DNA of 64,000 nucleotides from Piscirickettsiaceae bacterium. Its GTDB lineage: Bacteria > Pseudomonadota > Gammaproteobacteria > Nitrosococcales > Methylophagaceae. Position 1 is the stretch's first letter. Every line of letters begins with the position of its first letter. The translations under genes and the position numbers were made by a program. Positions 39,946 through 49,645 of the stretch are shown here, piece after piece. The stretch spans positions 34,410 to 98,409 of the forward strand of contig JAIBDZ010000006.1 of NCBI GenBank assembly GCA_024685975.1. Direction: 5' to 3'. The notes below the pieces were generated by a model. It ran no database searches, had not been told where the DNA came from, and saw only the letters and a program-made list of their open reading frames with translations.

Positions 39946-41250
39946 ATGGATAATCTAGATAATCTTTCATTTGATGCCAAACATATTTGGCATCCCTATT
40001 CCAGCATGGTTCTACCGGGCCAAATCCACGAAGTGGTATCAGCACAAGGTGTATATCTTACTTTAGAAGATGGCCGGCAAATTATTGATGGCATGTCTTC
40101 ATGGTGGTCTGCTATTCATGGCTATAACCATCCTCAATTAAATGCCGCTGCAAAAGAGCAAATTGACCAAATGTCACACGTGATGTTTGGTGGCTTAACC
40201 CATCCTCCTGCGGTTGAGTTAGCTAAAAAGCTTATTGCGATAACCGCACAACCTTTACAACATATCTTTTTTGCAGATTCTGGTTCCATTGCCGTTGAAG
40301 TCGCAATTAAAATGGCATTGCAATATTGGTTTGCTCAAGGGGAAACAAGCAAACAGCAATTGTTAACGGTACGCCATGGGTATCATGGCGATACTTTTGC
40401 CGCTATGTCAGTCAGTGATCCTGAAAATGGTATGCATCATTTATTTGAACATGTGGTGGCAAAACAATGGTTTGCTCCAGCACCAACCTGTCGTGAAGAT
40501 ACTGATTGGCATCCATCTGATATCGCCGAAATGAAGGCATTACTACAACAACACCATCAAGATATTGCCGCGGTCATGATTGAGCCGCTAGTGCAAGGTG
40601 CTGGTGGCATGCGTTTTTATTGTCCTGAGTATTTACGCCAATTAAGGGCATTATGTGACGATTATAATGTGTTATTAATATTGGATGAAATTGCGACAGG
40701 ATTTGGGCGAACGGGCAGTTTATTTGCCTATGAGCAAGCGGATATTGTTCCTGACATTTTATGTGTCGGTAAAGCCTTAACCGGTGGTTATATGACATTG
40801 GCCGCTACGTTGTGTACTGAACAAATTGCAAAAGGTATGAGCGCTGACGGAGAAGGGGTGCTCATGCATGGGCCAACCTTTATGGCTAACCCTTTAGCTT
40901 GTCGTGTCGCTTGTGCCAGTATTGATGTATTACTCGCTTCTCCATGGCAAACACAAGTCAACAATATTGAGCAGCAATTGAATCAAGAATTACAGCCATA
41001 TCTTGCCAAAAAAGGCGTGAAAGATGTCCGTGTCAAAGGGGCGATTGGTGTGATTGAATTAGAAGAAACTCTATGGCAACACATGGCTTGGCTACCTCGT
41101 TTTTTTGTAGATCAAGGTGTTTGGGTTCGTCCATTTAAAAACTTGTTGTACATAATGCCGCCATATGTGATTCAAGCAAAGCAGTTAACGCAAGTTACGT
41201 TAGCGATGGGGGCAGCGATAGACGCTATTATGCATGTCCAAGAAGCTTAA
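39946..41250 (+). CDS. bioA: Adenosylmethionine-8-amino-7-oxononanoate aminotransferase
   Basis: HIWHPYSSM, GMSSWWSAIHGYNHP, DEIATGFGRTG, VGKALTGGYM. Confidence 0.95.
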   Translation: MDNLDNLSFDAKHIWHPYSSMVLPGQIHEVVSAQGVYLTLEDGRQIIDGMSSWWSAIHGYNHPQLNAAAKEQIDQMSHVMFGGLTHPPAVELAKKLIAITAQPLQHIFFADSGSIAVEVAIKMALQYWFAQGETSKQQLLTVRHGYHGDTFAAMSVSDPENGMHHLFEHVVAKQWFAPAPTCREDTDWHPSDIAEMKALLQQHHQDIAAVMIEPLVQGAGGMRFYCPEYLRQLRALCDDYNVLLILDEIATGFGRTGSLFAYEQADIVPDILCVGKALTGGYMTLAATLCTEQIAKGMSADGEGVLMHGPTFMANPLACRVACASIDVLLASPWQTQVNNIEQQLNQELQPYLAKKGVKDVRVKGAIGVIELEETLWQHMAWLPRFFVDQGVWVRPFKNLLYIMPPYVIQAKQLTQVTLAMGAAIDAIMHVQEA

Positions 41251-41324
41251 TCAGAGACTGGTATTTTGACTCAAAAGACAGTATCGTAGAACCATGCCCG
41301 TTGTTTATTTGAGAGGAGAAAAAC

Positions 41325-41612
41325 ATGGCCAATGAAGGTTATCATGAGCCGATTGAAGAGCTATCTGCAAAAACACGAGATATGCATCGCGCGATCACAT
41401 CGTTGATGGAAGAGCTAGAGGCTGTTGATTGGTATAACCAACGTGTTGATGCTTGTCAGGATCCAGAGTTAAAGGCGATTTTAGAACATAATCGTGATGA
41501 AGAAAAAGAACATGCAGCAATGGTGCTCGAATGGATCCGTCGTCAAGACCCCACAATGGATAAAGAATTAAAAGAATATCTATTTACAGAGAAATCATTG
41601 AGTCACGATTAA
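41325..41612 (+). CDS. EncFtn-type (encapsulated-ferritin-like) protein
   Basis: HRAITSLMEELEAVDWYNQRVDACQDPELKAILEHNRDEEKEHAAMVLEWIRRQDPTMDKELKEYLFTEKSL matches the EncFtn family pattern. Confidence 0.88.
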   Translation: MANEGYHEPIEELSAKTRDMHRAITSLMEELEAVDWYNQRVDACQDPELKAILEHNRDEEKEHAAMVLEWIRRQDPTMDKELKEYLFTEKSLSHD

Positions 41613-41614
41613 GT

Positions 41615-42211
41615 TTATTCGATGATCTGAAAAAACCATGGGAATGGTGTATTGCTGTCGTCATCTTGCAAAGTGAATTGATAATAACGTTGTCCGTTTT
41701 GCATGAACGATGTTGAGTCGATGATGTGTAGGCCATGCAAATGAATGAAACTGTCGGCTTCGGTTACATTCAATACTTGAAAAGCGTGTGAGATAGCATC
41801 ACCATTACCCGTTTCCCAAATTACAGCCAGAAGTTGATTGAGCGCTGTTTCGGCTTGTTTTGCTTCGGATAATAAGTTGAGATCGTATGCACAGGCCATC
41901 GCTGTGTAATGCGCGTTGATATTGACATAATGTTGTGTCAGAACCTGTTTAGCTTGTTCAAGACATGTAACGCTATCATCGGTAATGATTTGCATGAGAT
42001 TAGGGTCTAATGCGGTCAATGCGATGGTGTTATTTTGTCTTTTCGTTGCAATATACCGTTGTTTCAAGGCGATAAAATTATCTAATGTTGGTGTTTGTTT
42101 TGTGATTGAGACTTGCTGTTGATAGGCGAGCTCGACTGCGTTGAGTGACGATATTGCAGGCGTACAAGACGTGGTGATAACTGAGACAATAACAAGATAC
42201 AACCAAGCCAT
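41615..42211 (-). CDS. Putative lipoprotein, DUF4919-like
   Basis: ITTSC lipobox near N-term; no recognised catalytic motif. Confidence 0.5.
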   Translation of the reverse strand: MAWLYLVIVSVITTSCTPAISSLNAVELAYQQQVSITKQTPTLDNFIALKQRYIATKRQNNTIALTALDPNLMQIITDDSVTCLEQAKQVLTQHYVNINAHYTAMACAYDLNLLSEAKQAETALNQLLAVIWETGNGDAISHAFQVLNVTEADSFIHLHGLHIIDSTSFMQNGQRYYQFTLQDDDSNTPFPWFFQIIE

Positions 42212-42221
42212 TTTATTGAGA

Positions 42222-42962
42222 TTAAAGTGGCCGTCTGGCTAATTCTACTAATGCCGTGCGGGCTTCTAGGGTCGTGGTGATTGGCATGTCAAAAGTGATG
42301 CGTGTAATGCCTTCTCCTGTACGAAGATGAAAACCTTCTCGATCGATGCCGACTAAAGTCGGTAAATTATCGTCATCATAAGCCAAATTAAATAAGTCAC
42401 AATAGTGATTTAATGCTTCCTGATGATCGCTATTCATATGTTCCACAATATGACTTTCTTCTTCAGAGCTAAATGGATTAGCAACGAGAAAGTCATTGCT
42501 TTCTACCCAATAAATTTCACCAAAACCGCCAATATAACGAATCTTTACGCATTCGATAGTATAAAAGTGGAAATCATGAGTACGGTGAAACCCTTTAGAT
42601 TGCGGATAAAAACGATAATATCGTTCGGCACTTGCCTTGTCATTGATACGAATTGCATTGCCAACATAAGTGACGCGCCCAGCAGCTTGTGTATCATCAA
42701 GTTGACAGTCATAAGCAATCAAAGACACCTTATTATTAGCATCAATATTGCGGGTATGCTGTGCAATCGTGCTGATTAAAATGACAGGTTGGCCTTTGTC
42801 GTCAAAGCAGTACGGTGTAATAGAACCGAATGGGTAACCGGGTATATCAACAGATTGTGTGCTTAAAACGCCATTGCAACGTGATTGGAATAAAGTTTTG
42901 GCTTGTTGAATTGCTTTGGTTTCTTGGCTCATTAAGGTTCCTTGTCCATTACGAGAGGGCAA
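42222..42962 (-). CDS. HugZ-like pyridoxamine 5'-phosphate oxidase-fold protein with DUF2470-like C-term
   Basis: PFGSITPYCFDDKGQPVILISTIAQHTRNI; EHMNSDHQEALNHYC; likely start at MSQETK. Confidence 0.8.
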   Translation of the reverse strand: MPSRNGQGTLMSQETKAIQQAKTLFQSRCNGVLSTQSVDIPGYPFGSITPYCFDDKGQPVILISTIAQHTRNIDANNKVSLIAYDCQLDDTQAAGRVTYVGNAIRINDKASAERYYRFYPQSKGFHRTHDFHFYTIECVKIRYIGGFGEIYWVESNDFLVANPFSSEEESHIVEHMNSDHQEALNHYCDLFNLAYDDDNLPTLVGIDREGFHLRTGEGITRITFDMPITTTLEARTALVELARRPL

Positions 42963-43221
42963 TTTTAACGACTTTCATGCATTCAAAGTCGACTCCAGCG
43001 ATATTTTCTTTATCCGCATAATAAATCATATCGACACGAGCGCCTTTTAAGGATTGGTAGCGACGCTTTCGTTTATATTTAAAAGGGACGTCATGTTGAT
43101 CGATTAAGACCGTATTTAAAAACCAGTCGCCTTGTTGTCGTTGTACGTGTGAAGCGACTTTCTGCATTGTCGCATGGACTAAATTATCATTTTCAGCTAA
43201 AAATTGTTTAATTGATTTCAT
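42949..43221 (-). CDS. Conserved hypothetical protein
   Basis: 90-aa ORF in a tight minus-strand operon with overlapping start/stop. Confidence 0.6.
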   Translation of the reverse strand: MKSIKQFLAENDNLVHATMQKVASHVQRQQGDWFLNTVLIDQHDVPFKYKRKRRYQSLKGARVDMIYYADKENIAGVDFECMKVVKIALS

Positions 43222-43910
43222 GAGTTTAATGCCTTTTGATATCGTTGATGCAGAATACGAACACGTTCGACATAAACTTGAGTTTCTTTATAAGGCGGAA
43301 TGCCATCATATTTTCTGACAGCACCTGGGCCTGCATTATAGGCTGCGGCTGCCAGTTGAATATCATTTTTAAAATCGCGTAATAATTGAGCAAGGTATTT
43401 AGCCCCACCCATAATGTTTTGGGCAGGATCACGGGCATTATCCACACCAAGTTCCCGAGCGGTTGCTGGCATTAGCTGCATTAAACCTTCAGCCCCTTTA
43501 TGGGATAAAGCATTGGGGTTAAAAGCGGACTCTGCGTGCATAATTGCACGTATTAAAGCCGGATCAACATGATAATCTTGCGCCGTTTTATGAACTAGGT
43601 TGGCGTACGATGTTAGATTTAAGCTGACCTGATGCCAGTTAATAGTGGAATCTGGGTTGCAAGCATAGCAGTCATATTTCAATACAATAAATTCATCGAT
43701 ATGTTTAGGTTTTGTATTACTAAACGTCACAACATCATCAGACTCAGAGTATTGATAGATAAGGGTTGTTTTAACCGGCTTTTTGGTCGTTTTTTGCTTA
43801 ACATTACTAAACTCAACAACTCCATCTTCAGATTCAATACGTTCAATTTGACCCGCAGCAAACCCTAGGTTTGGTAATAGGAGTAATGTGATAAGCCATT
43901 GATTACGCAT
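43218..43910 (-). CDS. Lytic transglycosylase (SLT domain)
   Basis: ALIRAIMHAESAFNPNALSHKGAEGLMQLMPATARELGV...AAAYNAGPGAV. Confidence 0.93.
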   Translation of the reverse strand: MRNQWLITLLLLPNLGFAAGQIERIESEDGVVEFSNVKQKTTKKPVKTTLIYQYSESDDVVTFSNTKPKHIDEFIVLKYDCYACNPDSTINWHQVSLNLTSYANLVHKTAQDYHVDPALIRAIMHAESAFNPNALSHKGAEGLMQLMPATARELGVDNARDPAQNIMGGAKYLAQLLRDFKNDIQLAAAAYNAGPGAVRKYDGIPPYKETQVYVERVRILHQRYQKALNS

Positions 43911-43916
43911 AAGCGG

Positions 43917-44366
43917 TTATAAATACTGACCTGCACTACCTGCAATTGTCACGATTAAACCTAATGCGAGGTTAATACCAATGAGTAAGCGAATTTGGTT
44001 TAACGACTTGGCACCCATTTCCCAGTCTTCACTGGCAACAGCTCTGGCAAGACGTTTGGTTGGTGCAAAGAAAACGTGCATAAAAATCAACATCATAACG
44101 ATGCCTAAAGATAACATTAAGTGGACATGTGGTCCAACATTGGCCATGCCTTCAAATAATGAAATCATGCCAAAACCTGTCCCAAGAAGAATAACAATAC
44201 TTACCCAAACCCAAGGAAAGAACCGTTGGAAGGTAGCAGACCATAACGTCAATCTATCAGGCGCTTGTAATACACTTGCTGCTGGGCGAAGTGCCATATA
44301 AGCGAAGAACATTCCGCCAACCCAAACGACCGCGGCGAGTAGATGTAAAGTAATCAGTCCTAACAT
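43917..44366 (-). CDS. CopD-like integral membrane protein
   Basis: MLGLITLHLLAAVVWVGGMFFAYMALRPAA; 4 TM helices; start placed at internal ATG to avoid overlap with fumarase. Confidence 0.75.
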   Translation of the reverse strand: MLGLITLHLLAAVVWVGGMFFAYMALRPAASVLQAPDRLTLWSATFQRFFPWVWVSIVILLGTGFGMISLFEGMANVGPHVHLMLSLGIVMMLIFMHVFFAPTKRLARAVASEDWEMGAKSLNQIRLLIGINLALGLIVTIAGSAGQYL

Positions 44367-44386
44367 GGGAACTCCTAAAATATAGA

Positions 44387-45910
44387 TTAATGATGTGGAA
44401 GAGGAATATCGGCAATACGTTGACGCCATTCCTGTGGTCCTGTCTTGTGCACGGATTCGCCTTGGCTATCGACCGCGACAGTGACAGGCATATTTTCGAC
44501 ATAAAACTCACGTATTGATTCCATGCCTAATTCATCGAAGGCAACAACACGAGATGATTTTATCGCTTTAGAGACAAGGTAAGCGGAGCCACCAACAGCG
44601 ATAAGATAAACAGCACGATGTCGTTTAATAGCATCAATGGTGTTATCTCCACGCTCGGCTTTACCGATCATGCCCATTAACCCCATTTTATCTAACATTA
44701 ACTCAGTAAATTTATCCATCCGCGTTGCGGTAGTAGGGCCTGCGGGGCCAACAACTTCATCCCGAACTGGGTCAACAGGGCCAACATAATAAATAAATCG
44801 GCCTGTAAAGTTTAAACCGGCGGGTAATGGTTTACCTTGTTGTATTAAGTCGGCTAATTTTTTATGAGCAGCATCGCGGCCAGTTAATAAATGACCGGTT
44901 AATAACAAGGTATCTCCTGGTTGCCAAGTTTGGATTTCTGCTTGGGTCACGGTATCTAAATTAATATGGCGTGTATTTTTGGCAACACTACGAGTAATCG
45001 TTGGCCAGTCGTCTAATGATGGCGGGGTAAAGGTCGCAGGACCTGAACCATCTAAGGTGAAGTGGGTATGCCGAGTAGCCGCGCAATTAGGAATTAAAGC
45101 CACTGGGAGAGAGGCTGCATGGGTAGGGAACTCATTGACTTTCACATCGAGCACGGTTGTCATCCCCCCTAAACCTTGCGCTCCTATACCTAATGCATTG
45201 ATTTTTTCATATAACTCAACACGAAGCTTTTCGGCAGCTGTTTCGGGTCCACGCTGAATTAAAGACTGAATATCAATAGGGGCCATAATGGCTTCTTTCG
45301 CCAATAACATCGCTTTTTCAGCTGTGCCACCAACACCAATACCTAACATGCCCGGTGGACACCATCCTGCCCCCATTTTAGGGACAGTGTCTAACACCCA
45401 ATCAACGATACTATCGCTGGGGTTAAGAATGGTAAATTTGGCTTTGTTTTCAGAGCCGCCACCTTTGGCTGCAATTCGAACAGAGACAGTGTCTCCGAGA
45501 ACTAACTGAGTGTGAATAATAGCGGGCGTATTATCGCCAGTATTACGCCTTTGCCCAATAGGATCAGAGACGATAGAGGCGCGTAATACGTTATCAGGAT
45601 GCGTATAAGCGCGGCGAACGCCTTCATTAATCATGTCATCTAAACTTAACTCTGCATCCCATTGCACTGACATGCCGACATCAATAAAGACGGTCACGAT
45701 GCCTGTGTCTTGACAGATTGGGCGGCGATCTTCAGCACATAGGCGTGAGTTAATCAATATCTGAGCAATGGCATCTTTAGCTGCAGGCGACTGTTCTAAG
45801 TCATAAGCTGCGGACATTGCTTGAATAAAGTCTTTAGGATGATAACAAGCAATAAATTGCAAGGCATCAGTAATGCTATCAATCAGATCTTGTTGTTTGA
45901 TAACGGTCAT
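44387..45910 (-). CDS. Class I fumarate hydratase
   Basis: CQDTGIVTVFIDVG, GKGGGSENKAKF-like, GPTTATRMDKFTELML. Confidence 0.95.
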   Translation of the reverse strand: MTVIKQQDLIDSITDALQFIACYHPKDFIQAMSAAYDLEQSPAAKDAIAQILINSRLCAEDRRPICQDTGIVTVFIDVGMSVQWDAELSLDDMINEGVRRAYTHPDNVLRASIVSDPIGQRRNTGDNTPAIIHTQLVLGDTVSVRIAAKGGGSENKAKFTILNPSDSIVDWVLDTVPKMGAGWCPPGMLGIGVGGTAEKAMLLAKEAIMAPIDIQSLIQRGPETAAEKLRVELYEKINALGIGAQGLGGMTTVLDVKVNEFPTHAASLPVALIPNCAATRHTHFTLDGSGPATFTPPSLDDWPTITRSVAKNTRHINLDTVTQAEIQTWQPGDTLLLTGHLLTGRDAAHKKLADLIQQGKPLPAGLNFTGRFIYYVGPVDPVRDEVVGPAGPTTATRMDKFTELMLDKMGLMGMIGKAERGDNTIDAIKRHRAVYLIAVGGSAYLVSKAIKSSRVVAFDELGMESIREFYVENMPVTVAVDSQGESVHKTGPQEWRQRIADIPLPHH

Positions 45911-45915
45911 CGTTG

Positions 45916-47637
45916 TTATTCCGACATTAATTGGTTTAATTGGCTTAATAACTCATCCATTGCAAATTCAGTTGAATACCCATCGTGACGACGTTTATAT
46001 TCTATTTTACCTTCGTCTAAACCTCGTTCGCCCATGATAAGACGATGCGGAATACCGATTAAGTCCATATCGGCAAAAGCAACGCCTGGTCGTAATCCTC
46101 GATCATCAAATAAAACATCAACACCGGCATCTAACAATTGTTGATACACGACTTCAGCGGCTTCACGTAGACGAGCTGATTTATGGGCATTAATCGGCAC
46201 TAATACCACTTCAAATGGCGCTAATGCTTTAGGCCAAACAATGCCTCGGTCATCATGATGTTGCTCGATGGCAGATGCTACAACCCTAGAGACCCCAATG
46301 CCGTAACAACCCATTGTGAGGATTTGTGATTTACCTGATTCAGCTAATACGTTAGCGTTAAGCTTTTGACTATAATTGTCACCTAATTGGAAAATATGAC
46401 CAACTTCAATGCCTCTGGCGATTTCAATCACGCCATGGCCATCAGGGCTAATATCGCCTTCAACGACATTACGTAAATCAGCAACCTCAGGTTCTGGTAA
46501 ATCCCGAACCCAATTGACGCCAGATAAATGTTGCTCATTCTGGTTTGCACCACAAACAAAGTCAGCTAAATGAGCAGCACTATGGTCAGCAATGACAGGG
46601 ATAGAGAGTCCAACCGGTCCAATTGATCCGATATTAGCACCACAAGCTTGTGTAACTTGCTCAGGTGTTGCAAATGTCAAAGGGCTTGCGACGGATGGCA
46701 GTTTTTCTGCTTTAATCTCATTCAGTTCATGGTCGCCTCTTAATACTAATGCTACGACCGAGCCTTCGTCTGTTCCTTCAACTAATAATGTTTTAACGCA
46801 TTGTGAGGCATTAACCTGCATAAAGTTACAGACTTGCTCAATCGTATGCTGTTTTGGTGTGTCAACAGTTTGCATTGCCATTGTAGGTGCTGGACGCTCA
46901 GTTTGTGGCGCAACAGCTTGTGCTAATTCAACATTGGCAGCGTAATCACTTTCAGTACTAAACGCGATCGCATCTTCACCCGAACTGGCTAAAACATGGA
47001 ATTCATGAGAGGCGTTACCGCCGATGCTGCCTGTATCAGCTTGAACAGGTCTAAAATCTAAACCCATACGCTCAAAAATACGTGTGTAAGCGGCATACAT
47101 ATCATCATATGTTTGTTGTAATGATGCTTGGTCAAGATGGAATGAATAGGCATCTTTCATCAAGAATTCGCGTGCCCGCATCAGGCCAAATCGTGGCCGA
47201 ATTTCGTCACGAAATTTCGTTTGGATTTGATAAAAAGTAATCGGTAATTGTTTATAACTACGGATTTCCTGTCTGACTAAGTCGGTAATGACTTCCTCAT
47301 GGGTGGGGCCATAACAAAATGCTCTGTCATGGCGATCATTCACTCGTAATAATTCTGGGCCATATTTTTCCCAACGCTCGCTTTCTTGCCACAATTCTGC
47401 CGGCTGAATTGACGGCATGAGAAGTTCTTGAGCACCTGCTTTATCCATTTCATCACGCACAATGGTTTCGGCTTTACGTAATACTTTTAACCCCATCGGA
47501 AGCCAAGTATATAAACCAGAAGCAAGACGTCGAATTAATCCTGCACGCAACATAAGTTGGTGGCTGACAATTTCAGCATCAGCAGGCGTTTCTTTGAGGG
47601 TGGCAATGAAGACTTGGGAGCTACGCATAGAGGGCAA
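45916..47637 (-). CDS. proS: Prolyl-tRNA synthetase
   Basis: [46 protein letters not shown], class II motifs and editing insertion. Confidence 0.97.
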   Translation of the reverse strand: MPSMRSSQVFIATLKETPADAEIVSHQLMLRAGLIRRLASGLYTWLPMGLKVLRKAETIVRDEMDKAGAQELLMPSIQPAELWQESERWEKYGPELLRVNDRHDRAFCYGPTHEEVITDLVRQEIRSYKQLPITFYQIQTKFRDEIRPRFGLMRAREFLMKDAYSFHLDQASLQQTYDDMYAAYTRIFERMGLDFRPVQADTGSIGGNASHEFHVLASSGEDAIAFSTESDYAANVELAQAVAPQTERPAPTMAMQTVDTPKQHTIEQVCNFMQVNASQCVKTLLVEGTDEGSVVALVLRGDHELNEIKAEKLPSVASPLTFATPEQVTQACGANIGSIGPVGLSIPVIADHSAAHLADFVCGANQNEQHLSGVNWVRDLPEPEVADLRNVVEGDISPDGHGVIEIARGIEVGHIFQLGDNYSQKLNANVLAESGKSQILTMGCYGIGVSRVVASAIEQHHDDRGIVWPKALAPFEVVLVPINAHKSARLREAAEVVYQQLLDAGVDVLFDDRGLRPGVAFADMDLIGIPHRLIMGERGLDEGKIEYKRRHDGYSTEFAMDELLSQLNQLMSE

Positions 47638-47685
47638 AAGGTCCTAAAATAAAGATGAAAAAAGAAAAATAAGGGTCAAAGACGT

Positions 47686-48021
47686 TTAGAACGTTTGATG
47701 ATTCCAACCCCAGTTTTGACGCTCAGAATCAGTCATGCTGATATAAATACGATCACCTGGAATGGAAAGTGTTTCAGTAATAAGTTGGCATAAGGCATCC
47801 GAAAAAGCCGATCGATCATTTGGTAAACCTAATGCTCGATAATCTAGAAATGCCAAAGGTGCATCGCTGCCACCCATAAGCATATTAGGATTATGCGAAG
47901 CATTGACCATGACATACGTTTCCGCTTTGCCTGTCGCTGAACTCACCGCTTTGCTGGCAGTGGATAACAAAGTTTTGGTATCAGTGAGCGTTTGATTGGT
48001 TGTGATATGTAAATAGGGCAT
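47686..48021 (-). CDS. MIF/tautomerase superfamily protein
   Basis: MPYLHITTNQTL...KAETYVMVNASHNPNMLMGGSDAPLAFLDYRALG...IPGDRIYISMTDSERQNWGWNHQTF; Pro-1 after Met; start moved from 48150. Confidence 0.88.
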   Translation of the reverse strand: MPYLHITTNQTLTDTKTLLSTASKAVSSATGKAETYVMVNASHNPNMLMGGSDAPLAFLDYRALGLPNDRSAFSDALCQLITETLSIPGDRIYISMTDSERQNWGWNHQTF

Positions 48022-48031
48022 ATGACTTTCC

Positions 48032-48490
48032 TTATTGACAGAATGTGTTGATATCTCGACGGTATTCTTTAATACGCTTTTGACGTTCGTCTTCATCAAT
48101 ACGGACGACAGTGCCATCATCTTGTTTGATGCGCGTATTAGGATTATCAAGATACTGTTGTAAATTATCTTTTGCTATTTGGCAATTTTTAGCCGCCATT
48201 TCAGCTTGTTGACGAGCATCCATTTGTTGCTGTTGTTGTGATGCTTGTTCTTGCTGGCGTTGTTCTTGCTCATTAATCAGCTGTTCTACAGCCTGACTAG
48301 ATTGCTCTGGTGTCGTTTTAGGGCCTTTTTGCGTTTTGACAATAATGGCTTCTTGTTGTGCTGGCGGGGTTTGTGAATAATGGATTTGACCATCATCGTC
48401 GACCCACTTATAGACTTCTGCTTGAAGTGGAAAAATGATACAAGAGAATAACAGCGCCACGCATCCATAACGTAAAAAATGAGTTAACAT
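48032..48490 (-). CDS. DUF4124 domain protein
   Basis: AEVYKWVDDDGQIHYSQTPP. Confidence 0.88.
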   Translation of the reverse strand: MLTHFLRYGCVALLFSCIIFPLQAEVYKWVDDDGQIHYSQTPPAQQEAIIVKTQKGPKTTPEQSSQAVEQLINEQEQRQQEQASQQQQQMDARQQAEMAAKNCQIAKDNLQQYLDNPNTRIKQDDGTVVRIDEDERQKRIKEYRRDINTFCQ

Positions 48491-48548
48491 TACCGCCTCG
48501 CTTTACCGAGCAAAAATACCATTCTACGTCAAACTACGGGAACATAAC

Positions 48549-49400
48549 ATGTCTGAATTGACCAGCCGATTTGAAAAACATATAAAAGTCACAGAAAAGG
48601 CTGGTTTAGCAATTGATTTATTAGCGGAACAAACGCCGTTATCAAAGCAAAAAATCAAACAAGTGATGCAAAAAGGCGCGGTATGGCAGACGATAGGGAA
48701 ACAAACACAACGCATTCGACGCGCCAAAAAAATCGTCAAAGCAGGCGATACTTTACATCTTTATTATGATGAAACCGTCTTAAATCGTGAACCTAATCAA
48801 CCGACGTTAATTCATGATGAACACCATTACAGCGTTTGGTTTAAACCTTATGGTTTATTATCACAAGGATCTAAATGGGGAGACCACTGCACGGTCACGC
48901 GTTGGGCGGAGCAGCATTTAACACCGCAACGAAATAGTTTTGTGGTGCATCGTTTAGATCGGGCTGCGAGAGGGTTAATTGTCGTGGCACATGAGAAAAA
49001 GGCGGCGGCGGCCTTATCAGCTTTGTTTCAACAACGAGATGTTGATAAACGTTATCGGATATCCGTACAAGGTGAGTTCCCTGCAGAGACACAGCAACAA
49101 GCGATGACAGTCGATGAGCCTATTGATGATAAACATGCTGTTAGTCATTTTCAGTTGGTTAATTATGATCAGGAAACGAATCGATCGATATTAGATGTGG
49201 TCATCGAAACGGGGCGAAAGCATCAGATCAGACGCCATAGTGCCAGTGTCGGTTTTCCTGTCATCGGTGACCGATTATACGGCGCAGATGTACACGATGA
49301 TGATTTACAATTAGTGGCGTATTATTTGGCCTTTCAATGTCCTTTTAGCCAGCAACAGAAAGTGTTTAATATCCTGAATGAGATTGAAAAGATGGCGTGA
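48549..49400 (+). CDS. RluA-family pseudouridine synthase
   Basis: FVVHRLDRAARGLIVVAH, GRKHQIRRH. Confidence 0.88.
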   Translation: MSELTSRFEKHIKVTEKAGLAIDLLAEQTPLSKQKIKQVMQKGAVWQTIGKQTQRIRRAKKIVKAGDTLHLYYDETVLNREPNQPTLIHDEHHYSVWFKPYGLLSQGSKWGDHCTVTRWAEQHLTPQRNSFVVHRLDRAARGLIVVAHEKKAAAALSALFQQRDVDKRYRISVQGEFPAETQQQAMTVDEPIDDKHAVSHFQLVNYDQETNRSILDVVIETGRKHQIRRHSASVGFPVIGDRLYGADVHDDDLQLVAYYLAFQCPFSQQQKVFNILNEIEKMA

Positions 49401-49447
49401 ACAGCGTAGTCTGATATTCAGATAACAAGCGTTTAAAGGAATAAATC

Positions 49448-49645
49448 ATGACAGACTTTAAACCCCAAAAAATACGAACAGAAGCACAATGGTTTGCAGC
49501 GGGTAATCGAGAACGTAGAGCAAGGGAGCGCCGTACAGGTGAAGACCGAAGGGATATGATTCGCTTTGATTTAGAGCAAGGTGATCGTCGTCAACATGAC
49601 CGTCGTAACAATGCCAATACTTGGCAAAATAATCAGTTAGGCTAA
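49448..49645 (+). CDS. Small Arg-rich hypothetical protein
   Basis: ERRARERRTGEDRRDMIRFDLEQGDRRQHDRRNN; good RBS aaagga. Confidence 0.65.
   Translation: MTDFKPQKIRTEAQWFAAGNRERRARERRTGEDRRDMIRFDLEQGDRRQHDRRNNANTWQNNQLG

Noticed and set aside
44257-44511. Minus-strand 84-aa ORF spanning the fumarase/CopD-like junction
   Set aside because: Out of frame with both well-supported genes and without domain features.
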